Shown in pieces: positions 8,922-17,787 of a stretch of DNA of 64,000 nt (the stretch's first letter is position 1; each line of letters begins with the position of its first letter). Below the pieces are notes generated by a model. That model was not told the origin of the DNA, did not search any database, and saw only the letters and a list, made by a program, of their open reading frames with translations. The position numbers and the translations under genes were made by a program. This DNA comes from Proteiniphilum sp. UBA4977 (GTDB taxonomy: Bacteria > Bacteroidota > Bacteroidia > Bacteroidales > Dysgonomonadaceae), in contig DGZP01000018.1 of the NCBI GenBank assembly GCA_002398565.1, positions 35,539 to 99,538 of the forward strand, in the 5' to 3' direction.

Positions 8922-8989
8922 GCAATTATTGTTTATTATTGTATTTGTGTTTAATCGACTTATCACTCGAAAAAGATATTTCACTCAGA

Positions 8990-8997
8990 CAAATTTA
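8990..8997 (-). promoter_or_regulatory. Putative -7 box for NIPSNAP gene
   Basis: The minus strand reads TAAATTTG, an exact TAnnTTTG match, about 69 bp upstream of the chosen start codon. No convincing -33 TTG is seen. Confidence 0.4.
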
Positions 8998-9100
8998 AAT
9001 AAAAGTTTATATATTTAAAACCGGATAATCATTATAAAATAATCCTCCAACTCGCTGCTCATTTCTTTTCTTCATGATCAGTTTTTTAATGGGTTAGAAA

Positions 9101-9142
9101 AGTAAAAGAGGATGAATCACATACAGGGCGCCTCATCCTCTT
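9101..9142 (-). terminator. Probable terminator at end of the PUL
   Basis: AAGAGGATGA (9106-9115) and TCATCCTCTT (9133-9142) form a perfect 10-bp stem with a 17-nt loop. It lies 22 bp past the stop of the last PUL gene. On the minus strand a T-rich tract (TTTTACTTTTC) follows. Confidence 0.6.
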
Positions 9143-9164
9143 CGTAAGACATTACAGATGGCTG

Positions 9165-9392
9165 TTATCCGGCCGTTGGAAATGCTTTTTGCTTGTTCAT
9201 TACCAGGTAAATGATTGGCAGTAAGCCAATGGTATTGAAAATAGCCAGACAGACAAACCAGGCCAGATGATTGTTTCGGGCTGCCTTCCAGAGTGCAATC
9301 AGCTTCATCACCGAATCGAACAAGGCCAGTATGATGATCACTATGATCAGCCAGACAGGAAGATGGGACAAGCTTTCCATACTCTTAATCAA
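9165..9392 (-). CDS. Small two-helix membrane protein (DUF5652-like)
   Basis: A 75-residue protein with two hydrophobic segments: PVWLIIVIIILALFDSVMKL and FVCLAIFNTIGLLPIIYLV, separated by ALWKAARNNHLAW. This layout and the NTIGLLPIIYL motif fit DUF5652/PLDc_N-type small inner-membrane proteins found across Bacteroidota. It starts 14 bp after the aldose epimerase gene, so it is probably co-transcribed as the last gene of that unit. Function unknown. It may simply be a housekeeping gene at the PUL edge. Confidence 0.75.
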   Translation of the reverse strand: MIKSMESLSHLPVWLIIVIIILALFDSVMKLIALWKAARNNHLAWFVCLAIFNTIGLLPIIYLVMNKQKAFPTAG

Positions 9393-9406
9393 TTCAGGAA
9401 TGATGG

Positions 9407-10555
9407 TTACTTCACCGAAAACTTGTATATACAGCGACTGGTATACTTTTCTCCTGGCTTCAGATAGGGTGATGGCCAGTCGGGCTTGTTAGGAGAATCG
9501 GGATATTTCTGTGTCTCCAGACAGATAGCATTGCGTTTGGCATACACCGCACCATTCTTTCCGGTTACGGTGCCATCGAGGAAGTTACCGGTATAAACCT
9601 GCACGCCCGGTTCATCTGTATAGACGTCCAGAACGATACCCGTTGCGGGAGAATAAACCGTAGCCGCCACCTGCGTCACGTCTCCCCGGGTATTCAGTAC
9701 CCAGTTGTGATCATAACCATCTCCGTTTTTCAGCTGTGCATAGTCGTAGTTGTCAATCCTTGCGCCAATGGCTGCAGGTGTTCTGAAGTCCATCGGCGTA
9801 CCTTCTACCGGGCTGATCTCACCTGTAGTCATGAAGGTGTCGTCCACCGGCGTGAACGCATCAGCATAAATTGTGAGCGAATCGTTTAGGATGGTGTTGT
9901 TGCCGTCGCCGCTCAGGTTGAAGTAGGAATGGTTAGTCAGGTTCACTACAGTCTCCTTGTCGGTTGTGGCTTCATACTGCAGATCAATGGCGTTGTCATC
10001 GGTCAATGTCATGGTTACCTTTACGTCGAGATTACCGGGAAAGTTTGCTTCACCATCTTTCGAGAGACAAGTAAACACCACGGTTTGGTCATTAATCTGC
10101 TCTGCATTAAAAACTTTCTTGTCGAACCCTTTCGGACCACCGTGCAGAGTATGACCAAAGTTATTTTTCGGCAGTTGATATTCCACACCCTCCACGGTAA
10201 TCTTCCCGTTGGCAATCCGGTTACCGTAACGGCCAATGGTTGCTCCGAAGTTATTATTCACGTTCACGTAGTCATCGATCTTATCAAATCCGAGCACCAC
10301 ATCTTTCATATTACCTTCTCTGTCGGGGACCATCACAGACACAATGCGTCCTCCATAGTTGGTCAGTGTTACCTCTACGCCATTGGCATTCGTCAGTACA
10401 TACAGATTGGTGGAATCTCCGTTAACCACTGATTGAAAATTGCTTTTTTTCAGTCCCGAGAGGGTTGCCTGCTCCGCGGGAGCCTCTTTTTGTTTGTTGA
10501 CACAACCCGCCATGGCAATGACTGCCAGTAACAGGAACAATTGATTCAGTCTCAT
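9407..10555 (-). CDS. Aldose 1-epimerase (GalM family) lipoprotein
   Basis: Interconverts alpha and beta anomers of free aldoses, helping uptake and metabolism of released sugars. The 382 residues begin with a lipoprotein signal (LLAVIAMAGC, Cys18), so this copy acts in the periplasm or at the outer membrane rather than in the cytosol. Galactose-mutarotase motifs are present: IGRYGNRIANG, HTLHGGPKGFDKK with a catalytic His, TNHSYFNLSGDG with the second His, and AICLETQKYPDSPN with the general-base Glu. It is preceded by its own candidate -7 box and followed by the small membrane protein gene. As the neighbour of GH43 and GH2 genes it likely handles arabinose- or galactose-type products. Sugar specificity is not readable from the sequence. 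Confidence 0.9.
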   Translation of the reverse strand: MRLNQLFLLLAVIAMAGCVNKQKEAPAEQATLSGLKKSNFQSVVNGDSTNLYVLTNANGVEVTLTNYGGRIVSVMVPDREGNMKDVVLGFDKIDDYVNVNNNFGATIGRYGNRIANGKITVEGVEYQLPKNNFGHTLHGGPKGFDKKVFNAEQINDQTVVFTCLSKDGEANFPGNLDVKVTMTLTDDNAIDLQYEATTDKETVVNLTNHSYFNLSGDGNNTILNDSLTIYADAFTPVDDTFMTTGEISPVEGTPMDFRTPAAIGARIDNYDYAQLKNGDGYDHNWVLNTRGDVTQVAATVYSPATGIVLDVYTDEPGVQVYTGNFLDGTVTGKNGAVYAKRNAICLETQKYPDSPNKPDWPSPYLKPGEKYTSRCIYKFSVK

Positions 10556-10604
10556 AATTTTTCAAATTTATATTTAAAGTTTGTACATTTCGTTCATTCT
10601 TTTA

Positions 10605-10612
10605 CAAATTTA
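10605..10612 (-). promoter_or_regulatory. Putative -7 box for aldose epimerase unit
   Basis: The minus strand reads TAAATTTG (TAnnTTTG) about 50 bp before the epimerase ATG. A second copy of the same octamer lies at 10563-10570, too close to the start to be the likelier one. Confidence 0.4.
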
Positions 10613-10640
10613 CATGATTTCTTTTTTAAAAGCACATAAA

Positions 10641-10675
10641 CAGTTAAAAATCTCTTCTCCTTGCAGGGGAGAGTT
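10641..10675 (-). terminator. Possible terminator after the GH43 gene
   Basis: On the minus strand CTCTCC and GGAGAAGAG can pair imperfectly across a short loop and are followed by ATTTTTAAC. It lies about 45 bp after the GH43 stop at 10720 and before the epimerase promoter box. The stem has a bulge, so this is tentative. Confidence 0.35.
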
Positions 10676-10719
10676 GTGCGAACGCGGAGCATGATACGTT
10701 ACGAAAGCAGCGGCCGAAT

Positions 10720-11760
10720 TCAAAAGACCGGCTTCACAGCCTCCAGTGAAGGAGTTCCTCCTTCAATATAGGGCCAGTTGTTTTTCCACCTTATCTGATC
10801 CATCATCAGCACACGTCCTTTTGGATTATCCACAGACACTGCGTGATAAAAAATCCAGTCTGTGCCCTTTTTATCCTTCACAATTTCAGAATTATGTCCG
10901 GTTCCCACAAATTTGGCATTTTTTTGAATCACAATCTCATGATGATTCTCCATCATGGTTCGTCCCAGTTTGTCAGTATAAGGCCCGAAAAGATCTTTTG
11001 ACCGCCCTACAACAGTGGTATAGGTACTGTTCAGGCCCTTGCAGCAGGATCCGATGGAGGCGAACATATAGTAATAACCATTTCGCTTATGGATATAAAC
11101 CCCCTCATAAGCTGTACCTGCTACCTGACGCTTTTCAGCTCCCGGCTTCAGAGAAAGGCCATCGGATGAAAGCTCGATAGCGTAAATGCCCCTGAAGCTT
11201 CCCCAAAAAAGATATTTCCTGCCTTTCTCTTCAATATAAAACTGATCGATGGAATTTTGCACATCAATTTCATTGCTGCGAAAAAGTTTACCCTGGTCGG
11301 TGAAAGGTCCCCCGGGATCGTCTGCGGTAGCCACGCCTATACCACAGGTCCATTCTCCGCCCCAGGCCGACATGGAGTAGTAGAGCACATACTGGCCGTT
11401 GATATAATTGATGTCGGGAGCCCATAGTCCGCCACGAGGTTCGAATGTGGGACGCGTTTCATTGGTGAAAGCTTTTCCCACCATTTCCCAGTTAACCAGA
11501 TCTTTTGAACGATGAATAGGTGTATTCCTCATATCTTCGGTAGCATAGAGATAAAAATAACCATCTCCCGATTTTATGATTGTCGGATCAGGCAGACTAT
11601 AGTTTATGACAGGATTATTATAGATATTTTCCGTTTCATAAGATTTCTCTTTCGCCGTTTTCTGCGTTTTGCACGAGAAAAGGAGTGTAGTGAGGATAAG
11701 TAGCAAACAGGCTCCCTCACCTGTCTTGCAGATGAGAGAGCTTTTAAAAAATGTCTTCAT
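10720..11760 (-). CDS. GH43 family glycoside hydrolase lipoprotein
   Basis: Five-bladed beta-propeller glycosidase; family activities include alpha-L-arabinofuranosidase, beta-xylosidase and exo-galactanase. The start at 11760 opens a lipoprotein signal with Cys30 (TTLLFSC). The inverting catalytic triad is visible: general base Asp58 in SLPDPTIIK, the pKa-modulating Asp in NSIDQFYIEEKG, and the acid Glu in GTAYEGVYIHKRNGYYY. FEPRGGLWAPDINYI and MENHHEIVIQ are further family features. An in-frame ATG at 11799 overlaps the GH2 gene and precedes the signal. It lies 17 bp after the GH2 stop and is co-transcribed with it. Single-domain, about 346 residues. Substrate not assignable by eye. Confidence 0.88.
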   Translation of the reverse strand: MKTFFKSSLICKTGEGACLLLILTTLLFSCKTQKTAKEKSYETENIYNNPVINYSLPDPTIIKSGDGYFYLYATEDMRNTPIHRSKDLVNWEMVGKAFTNETRPTFEPRGGLWAPDINYINGQYVLYYSMSAWGGEWTCGIGVATADDPGGPFTDQGKLFRSNEIDVQNSIDQFYIEEKGRKYLFWGSFRGIYAIELSSDGLSLKPGAEKRQVAGTAYEGVYIHKRNGYYYMFASIGSCCKGLNSTYTTVVGRSKDLFGPYTDKLGRTMMENHHEIVIQKNAKFVGTGHNSEIVKDKKGTDWIFYHAVSVDNPKGRVLMMDQIRWKNNWPYIEGGTPSLEAVKPVF

Positions 11761-11777
11761 TGTAAACAGTGAAAAGG

Positions 11778-13589
11778 TTAGTCGTTCAAGATATTGCATA
11801 TCTCCTGATTTACTTTTCTCACTCTTGCTTCCTCAACCTTCACCAGTTTACGGTCATAGGTCATCAGTCCGTTTACTTCTATTTCCACATCGGTTGTCTG
11901 GGTATAGACTGCAGCAGAAAATCCCTGGCGGATCAATTGCTTCAGTTCTTCGGCATATTTTACATATTCATCCGTCACCTCCTTAGCGCTGTTGAACTGT
12001 ACATAACCCCAGTTACGGTTGGGTTCCCAGAGGTGCTCCTTATTGGCCCAGCCTATACCACCATACTCGCCTAACACTGTAGCTCGTTGTGCATCATACA
12101 AATAGAGCCGGGGAGCAGGATATTGATGCAGATCGAGCATATCACCCACAGTATAATGGTTTCCACCACTAGCAGGATTTACCAGACGGGATGGATCATA
12201 TTGTTTTGTCCATTCGGTTATTTCCCGGGTTTTAAATTGTCCCCAGGCCTCGTTAAACGGAACCCATACCCCGATGGAAGGATAAGAGTAAAGATAATCG
12301 ATGATCTCTTTCCATTCTTTCCGGTAATTGGCTTCCGATTCAGCCGAGCGCACCCGTTCCGTACCCGTGAAATACTGACGCATCTGCCATTCCGGACCTC
12401 TGTCACCATTGGGCATGTCCTGCCACACAATCATCCCGTGACGATCACAATGGGTGTACCAGCGTGCCGGTTCCACCTTTACGTGCTTCCGGATCATATT
12501 GTATCCAAGTTCTTTTGTTTTGACCACATCATACTCCAATGCTTCATCGGTTGGAGCAGTATAGAGCCCGTCGGGCCACCATCCCTGATCGAGGGGACCA
12601 AACTGAAACAGATCCTTGTTATTGAGCTGAAGGCGTACAATCCCTTTGTCGTCACGACTGACAGAGTACTTACGCATGGCAGCGTAACTGTCGACCTTGT
12701 CAAGCTGTTTGGATCCACTCCAGAGCAGCACCTCCACATCATACAGGTAAGGGCTGTCGGGCGACCAGAGCTTCACATTCTCCGGCATGATAATCTCCAC
12801 GGGCTCATTGTTGATAGATTGAGACGAAGCTACCACTTTATCTCCCTCCTTAATTTTCACTTCCACCTTTTGTGCCGGTGCAACCACGCTTGTGAACGCT
12901 TCTACTTTCAGTACATTCTTATCAATATCGGGTGTTATTTTAAGGTTCTCTATATATGTTTCGGGAACTGGTTCCAACCAGACCGTCTGCCAGATACCCG
13001 TTACAGGTGTATACCAGATACCTTCAGGCTTGTTCACCTGCTTTCCGCGGGGCTGGTATCCCTGGTCAGTAGAATCCCATACTTTCACCATGACGGTATT
13101 TTTACCATTGACCAGTGCCGGGGTGATATCAAAGGAAAACGGAGTATAACCGCCGGTGTGTTGTCCGACTTTCACATCGTTTACCCATACGTCGGCTTTC
13201 CAGTCTACAGCACCGAAGTGCAGCAGGATTTTGTTATTTTTCCATTTGGAGGGTACAGAAAAATCACGTTGATACCACAGTTCATTGTCACTACCCACAC
13301 GTTTTTGAACACCTGAAAGACTCGACTCAATAGCGAAAGGTACCAATATGTCTCCTTCAAAACCAGTCGGTTTTTGTTTGCCTACCGGCTGGATGGCATA
13401 TTTCCAGAGTCCGTTAAGATTCTGCCACTCTGCTCGCTCCATGATTGGTCTTGGATATTCAGGCAACACGTTATTCACGTCAATTTCTGTTGCCCAGCGG
13501 GTTTTGATTTTGTCACCTGCCGGCTGCCATTGCGCCGTAAGATTGAAAGTCAAAAGTAGTGTAAATAATAAAGTAACAATTGTTCTCAT
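11778..13589 (-). CDS. GH2 family glycoside hydrolase (603 aa)
   Basis: Retaining GH2 enzyme; the family includes beta-galactosidases, beta-glucuronidases and related exo-enzymes. The ATG at 13589 begins a signal peptide (LLFTLLLTFNLTAQ). Domain order: N-terminal sugar-binding jelly roll (WQNLNGLWKYA, VPFAIESSLSGV, DVWVNDVKVGQHTGGYTPF), an Ig-like domain ending near LWSPDSPYLYDVEV, and a C-terminal TIM barrel. The acid/base Glu is about residue 447 (VPFNEAWGQF) and the nucleophile Glu about 508 (TVLGEYGGIGW). It ends soon after the barrel (VEVNGLMTYDR), without C-terminal beta-domains. The GH2 at 43369 is a clear paralogue with the same WWPDG and YTQTTDVE blocks. It heads a GH2-GH43 unit downstream of the HTCS. 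Confidence 0.9.
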   Translation of the reverse strand: MRTIVTLLFTLLLTFNLTAQWQPAGDKIKTRWATEIDVNNVLPEYPRPIMERAEWQNLNGLWKYAIQPVGKQKPTGFEGDILVPFAIESSLSGVQKRVGSDNELWYQRDFSVPSKWKNNKILLHFGAVDWKADVWVNDVKVGQHTGGYTPFSFDITPALVNGKNTVMVKVWDSTDQGYQPRGKQVNKPEGIWYTPVTGIWQTVWLEPVPETYIENLKITPDIDKNVLKVEAFTSVVAPAQKVEVKIKEGDKVVASSQSINNEPVEIIMPENVKLWSPDSPYLYDVEVLLWSGSKQLDKVDSYAAMRKYSVSRDDKGIVRLQLNNKDLFQFGPLDQGWWPDGLYTAPTDEALEYDVVKTKELGYNMIRKHVKVEPARWYTHCDRHGMIVWQDMPNGDRGPEWQMRQYFTGTERVRSAESEANYRKEWKEIIDYLYSYPSIGVWVPFNEAWGQFKTREITEWTKQYDPSRLVNPASGGNHYTVGDMLDLHQYPAPRLYLYDAQRATVLGEYGGIGWANKEHLWEPNRNWGYVQFNSAKEVTDEYVKYAEELKQLIRQGFSAAVYTQTTDVEIEVNGLMTYDRKLVKVEEARVRKVNQEICNILND

Positions 13590-13640
13590 AAAAAATATTA
13601 TAGGGTTTATATCTTTTCGTGCGATTATTATTTTTTTATT

Positions 13641-13701
13641 ATGGGTGTATGAAACTCGCAATAATCATGTCCTTTGGTATAACTGTTTACACGCTTGTTT
13701 C
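13641..13701. repeat. Dispersed palindromic repeat, copy A
   Basis: Between the HTCS stop and the GH2 start. It shares the 18-mer AACTCGCAATAATCATGT with copy C at 38611, and then continues CTTTGG-TAACTG-TTTACA-GCT-GTTTC in the same order with few changes. The outer ends GAAAC and GTTTC are inverted, so the unit can fold. No coding potential. Role unknown: mRNA processing, attenuation or a small mobile repeat are possible. Confidence 0.7.
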
Positions 13702-13776
13702 GAATTACGAAAATACCGGTAATTCAAAATCTTTTTCACTAAATATTCGTCAAAAGGTAGCAATTTCTTCTCAAAA

Positions 13777-16700
13777 CTATTTTTGTTCCTGAAAATCTTT
13801 CGGAAGAATACCGAATTGCTGCTGAAAGCACTTTGCAAAATAAGAAGGAGAGTTGAATCCTACCATGTAACAAATCTCATTTATTTTGTAGTCATCCTGT
13901 TTTAACAGCTGCGCCGCTTTTTTTAGCCGTTCCAACCGGATGTATTCGTTCGGGGTTAAATCCAGTACCCCTTTTACCTTACGGTAAAAGCTGGCCCTGC
14001 TCATGTTGAATCGTTCCGCCATGTCTTCCACATTGAAATCTGAGTCGGAGAGGTTATCCTGTATCACTTCATTTAATTTTTTAATAAACGCTTCGTCTGA
14101 TTTGTTTAAAGCGACGGTAGTTGCGCCAATAAAGGGGTTTTTCCGAAAAGACTCCCTAAGTTTTTCCCTGCTCTGAAGTAAATTTTCTATTCTGGCCAGC
14201 AATACTTCCACAGAAAAAGGTTTTTCGAGATAAGCATCAGCACCCAACTCATACCCCTGCACCTTGGATTGAGCCATCACCTTGGCGGTAAGCAGGATAA
14301 CCGGGATATGACTGAATTCAACATCCGCTTTCACATTTTGTGTGAATTCAAAACCGTCCATCTCCGGCATCATCACATCCGTAACAATAAGATTCACTGT
14401 GGATTTTCGGAGTTGTTCCAAGGCCTGCACACCATTTTCTGCTGTCAATACATGATAATGGTCCGAGAGAAATCTTGCTTCAAACTGGAGCAGCTCCACA
14501 TCATCGTCCACTATTAACAGGGTTGCTTCTTTATTTTGAATTCTGGCCGGCGTACCGATTCTGATTTCACTATTTTCCTTTTCCGGACTTAGTATCTCTT
14601 CATGTTTTACATCTCTTACCGGCAGTTTCAGTAGAAAGCGGTTGTAACTTTCATCATTTTCAAGTGAAAGGGAACCACCGTGAAGTTCGGCCAACGAACT
14701 TGCCAGCGCCAGCCCTATTCCTGTTCCAGTGGCTTTCTTATCCTGGTTGGTACCAATCTGCACAAAGGGCTTGAAGATTTCTTTTTTGTATATCTGGGGA
14801 ATCACCTCTCCATCATTCTCAATAAGCAAATAAAACTCTCTTTTTTCATTCTCTTTTATCGTTGCCTCCAGTCGGACAAACCGGTCACAATACTTCAGGG
14901 CATTGTTTAACAGATTGCTGACGATCTTCAGGAACGCTTCTTTATCCAATTGAACAAATATATCCTGTTCTGGCAGTTCTGTTTCAAGAGTTATCTTATT
15001 ATGATTTGCCATCGGCTTGAAGAGGAGGATGGTTTCCCTGATCAGTTCCGACACGTTTTGTGTTTGAAGATTTAACAGATATGCCTCAGACTCAGTTTTA
15101 CGAAAGTCCAAAAGCTGATTGGTCAGATTAAGGAGCCGGGCCGTATTTTTACTCATTATCTGCAAATTTTCTTTCATGTTGTCCGACACTTTTTCTCTCA
15201 TTAATACATGATCGAGCGGTGCCTTAATCAGCGTAAGAGGTGTACGGATTTCATGAGCTACATTGGTAAAGAAATTTATTTTTGACTGATATAGTTCCCG
15301 TTCTTTCTGTTGTTCAAATAGTTGCATTTTATTTTGTTGGATCCTATGGTTCCGTATTTTAAAAAAACGGAAAATTGCCCAACCACTCAATAAGAATAAA
15401 ACAATATATATAAAATATGCCCAGCTACTCATCCAGAATGGAGGTCGAATTTTAATAACAAGTGTTTTTATATTTTCCGCCTGTTCATTTTCTTCGACGC
15501 TAAGTTTCACGGTAAGCTGATATTTTCCGGGGTTCAAGTTAGAATAAACGATGTCTTGTTTACCTTTACCGTCAATCCACTCTTTATCAAACCCCTCAAG
15601 CCTGTACAAAATATGGCTGCCGTTCAGATTAGAATAATTCAGTAATGCATATTCCAGTCTAAAAGAGTTTTTATTATAAGGCAAAGTCAGTTCATCTTCG
15701 TAAAGGATACTTTTTTCCAATATTGATTTTTCCCCTCCCGGACCTATCAGTTCATTGTTAATATACAATTCCGTGAACACAATAGGTGTATCAAGTTTAG
15801 GTTCTCTAAAAGTTGAAGGATTAAAACGGACCATACCATCTATTGAACCAAAATAAATTGTTCCGTCGGAGGTTTTATAACTGGATTTATAATTGAATTG
15901 ATTGGTTCTCAAACCACTATCAACGGTATAATTCCTAAACATTCCAGACTGTGGATTATATCGTACCAGTCCGTAGTTGGTCGAAAGCCATAAATTATTT
16001 TCATCATCTTCCACGATCTGGTACACTACATTGTTGGGCATCCCATGGGTGGTGTCAAATGTAGTAAATGTTTCATCATTTTTATTAAAAAGACAGAATC
16101 CACCACCTTGCGTTGTAATCCACAACCTTCTTTTACTATCTTCAAAAACACTGGTTACCGTATTATACGGCAGGGAGTTTGAATCATCCGGCTTGTTCAT
16201 ATAAATAGTCCATTCCGATGTACCAGGTTCATATCTGAAAAGTCCATCCGAAAAAGTGGCTATCCATATATTTCCGTCGCTGTCTTCAAAAATATCATGT
16301 ATGGCAATACCTTTCAATTCATCAATCCTTGTAAAGTCATTCGATTGATAATTATAGATATTTAATCCTGATAAAGTTCCAATCCATAATATATTCCGAC
16401 TACTTTTACAGATGGCAAAAGTGCTATTATGACTGATAGAGTTTGTATCATTGGTAAATGTATATGTTACCAGTTTCCCTGTTTTGAGATTGTATCTGTT
16501 CAACCCTTTTGAGAAGGTACTTATCCACAAAAAATCACCATCCTGATATAAGGCATGAATGTTAGTATAGAGCGATTGTAAAGGCCCGGGGAGTGGCTGA
16601 AAGGAACTTGTGGACGGATTGAACAAGTGAAGGCCGTTATCTTCCGTTCCAATCCAGATATTCTCATCATCTGCAGGAAAAAACTCCCTCACCCTTGATC

Positions 16701-17787
16701 CTTTCATATCATTTGCCTGAGGAATCGGATAAAACAATTCAAATTTGTTTAATTGCTCCGAATAATAATCTACACCTCCGAAATATGATCCCACCCATAC
16801 ACCTCCTTCCCGATCCTTACATATGGAATATATTGCATTGTCGGATAATGAAGTAGCGATTAAATTGTCGTGACGCAGATTAACTACCGTTCCTTCAAGC
16901 GTATTTAATATATACACACCCGATTCAGTCCCCACCCAGAAGGTCTGGCTATCAATCCTTTTCACTGTACGTGCAAAGATAGGTTCACCTGAAGAATCGG
17001 TGTCCAGCAAAATACGACAAGTCTTGTTAATCGTATTTATACTTATCAGTCCTTTATTGGATGTGGGCACAATCAACTGGTTGTTTTCATCGGAAATTAC
17101 ATTTCGTATTTCGCCCAATCCATAAAAAAAGTCCGGGTCATCCTTTATTTGAAATTCCGATGTTTGCTTAGATTCCTTATCGATACGAATCATGGGAAGT
17201 CCGTAAGGGAAAACCCATATATCATTATTCTTTCCCACACATAAACCTATCATTCTCATTCCACCGGGAACAGTTTTGACAGGATATAAGATGAGGTCTT
17301 TCGTTTCGAAGTTATAATGAAAAACACCTTTTTCTTCAACCGATATCCATATATCTCCCTCAGAATCGGACACGAGATCACTAATCCATCCATCTATGGA
17401 TTCATTATTTCCGGTAACAACGCGGAACCGTTCAAATTTCTCCATGAGGGGGTTATAAATATAGATTCCTCCCTCTGTTGCAACCCAGATATTGCCATTT
17501 TTATCTTCGAGAATATGATGAAAAACATTATTTTTAAGATCTCCATCGGGTGAAAATTTAAATATCTTAAATGCCTTACCATCAAAACGGCTTAATCCAT
17601 CCTTGGTGCCAAACCACATAAACCCCGTTTTATCCTGGAGTATGCAACGAACTGTATTCTGAGACAATCCGTTATTGATATTATAGTGTTTAAAAGAGTA
17701 GTTGGGATAGGAATATAAATTAACATACCCTAAGAGCAATATTGCTGACAGGAGTAAGTATCTGAATTGTCCCATTCTATTTTTCAT
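13777..17787 (-). CDS. Hybrid two-component system sensor/regulator (HTCS)
   Basis: One-protein sensor kinase and transcription activator of the kind that switches on PULs when it binds a glycan fragment in the periplasm. In order over 1336 residues: signal peptide 1-27, two seven-bladed Reg_prop propellers (about 30-690; repeats of the type GFMWFGTKDGLSRFD), a Y_Y_Y domain to about 780, a transmembrane helix about 785-807, HisKA with phospho-His about 846 (VAHEIRTPLTLI), HATPase (NLLNNALKY, GTGIGLALASSLAE), a receiver with LLIVDDD and phospho-Asp near 1136 (VTDVMMPEMDG), and a C-terminal AraC-type HTH (MSRASFYRKVKG, VGFNSPSYFAKCFQQQFG). Its ATG overlaps the GtaA stop by 11 bp; another ATG lies at 17775. 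It is the only regulator gene in this PUL. Confidence 0.95.
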   Translation of the reverse strand: MKNRMGQFRYLLLSAILLLGYVNLYSYPNYSFKHYNINNGLSQNTVRCILQDKTGFMWFGTKDGLSRFDGKAFKIFKFSPDGDLKNNVFHHILEDKNGNIWVATEGGIYIYNPLMEKFERFRVVTGNNESIDGWISDLVSDSEGDIWISVEEKGVFHYNFETKDLILYPVKTVPGGMRMIGLCVGKNNDIWVFPYGLPMIRIDKESKQTSEFQIKDDPDFFYGLGEIRNVISDENNQLIVPTSNKGLISINTINKTCRILLDTDSSGEPIFARTVKRIDSQTFWVGTESGVYILNTLEGTVVNLRHDNLIATSLSDNAIYSICKDREGGVWVGSYFGGVDYYSEQLNKFELFYPIPQANDMKGSRVREFFPADDENIWIGTEDNGLHLFNPSTSSFQPLPGPLQSLYTNIHALYQDGDFLWISTFSKGLNRYNLKTGKLVTYTFTNDTNSISHNSTFAICKSSRNILWIGTLSGLNIYNYQSNDFTRIDELKGIAIHDIFEDSDGNIWIATFSDGLFRYEPGTSEWTIYMNKPDDSNSLPYNTVTSVFEDSKRRLWITTQGGGFCLFNKNDETFTTFDTTHGMPNNVVYQIVEDDENNLWLSTNYGLVRYNPQSGMFRNYTVDSGLRTNQFNYKSSYKTSDGTIYFGSIDGMVRFNPSTFREPKLDTPIVFTELYINNELIGPGGEKSILEKSILYEDELTLPYNKNSFRLEYALLNYSNLNGSHILYRLEGFDKEWIDGKGKQDIVYSNLNPGKYQLTVKLSVEENEQAENIKTLVIKIRPPFWMSSWAYFIYIVLFLLSGWAIFRFFKIRNHRIQQNKMQLFEQQKERELYQSKINFFTNVAHEIRTPLTLIKAPLDHVLMREKVSDNMKENLQIMSKNTARLLNLTNQLLDFRKTESEAYLLNLQTQNVSELIRETILLFKPMANHNKITLETELPEQDIFVQLDKEAFLKIVSNLLNNALKYCDRFVRLEATIKENEKREFYLLIENDGEVIPQIYKKEIFKPFVQIGTNQDKKATGTGIGLALASSLAELHGGSLSLENDESYNRFLLKLPVRDVKHEEILSPEKENSEIRIGTPARIQNKEATLLIVDDDVELLQFEARFLSDHYHVLTAENGVQALEQLRKSTVNLIVTDVMMPEMDGFEFTQNVKADVEFSHIPVILLTAKVMAQSKVQGYELGADAYLEKPFSVEVLLARIENLLQSREKLRESFRKNPFIGATTVALNKSDEAFIKKLNEVIQDNLSDSDFNVEDMAERFNMSRASFYRKVKGVLDLTPNEYIRLERLKKAAQLLKQDDYKINEICYMVGFNSPSYFAKCFQQQFGILPKDFQEQK

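Noticed and set aside
12087..13316. Long plus-strand open frame (409 codons) opposite the GH2 gene
   Set aside because: The minus strand encodes a full GH2 with both catalytic Glu motifs; the plus frame has no recognisable domain and is a codon-bias shadow.
17775..17787. Choice of the HTCS start at 17775 instead of 17787
   Set aside because: Both give a signal peptide; the upstream one adds basic residues before the hydrophobic core and overlaps the GtaA stop, so it was kept, but 17775 remains possible.
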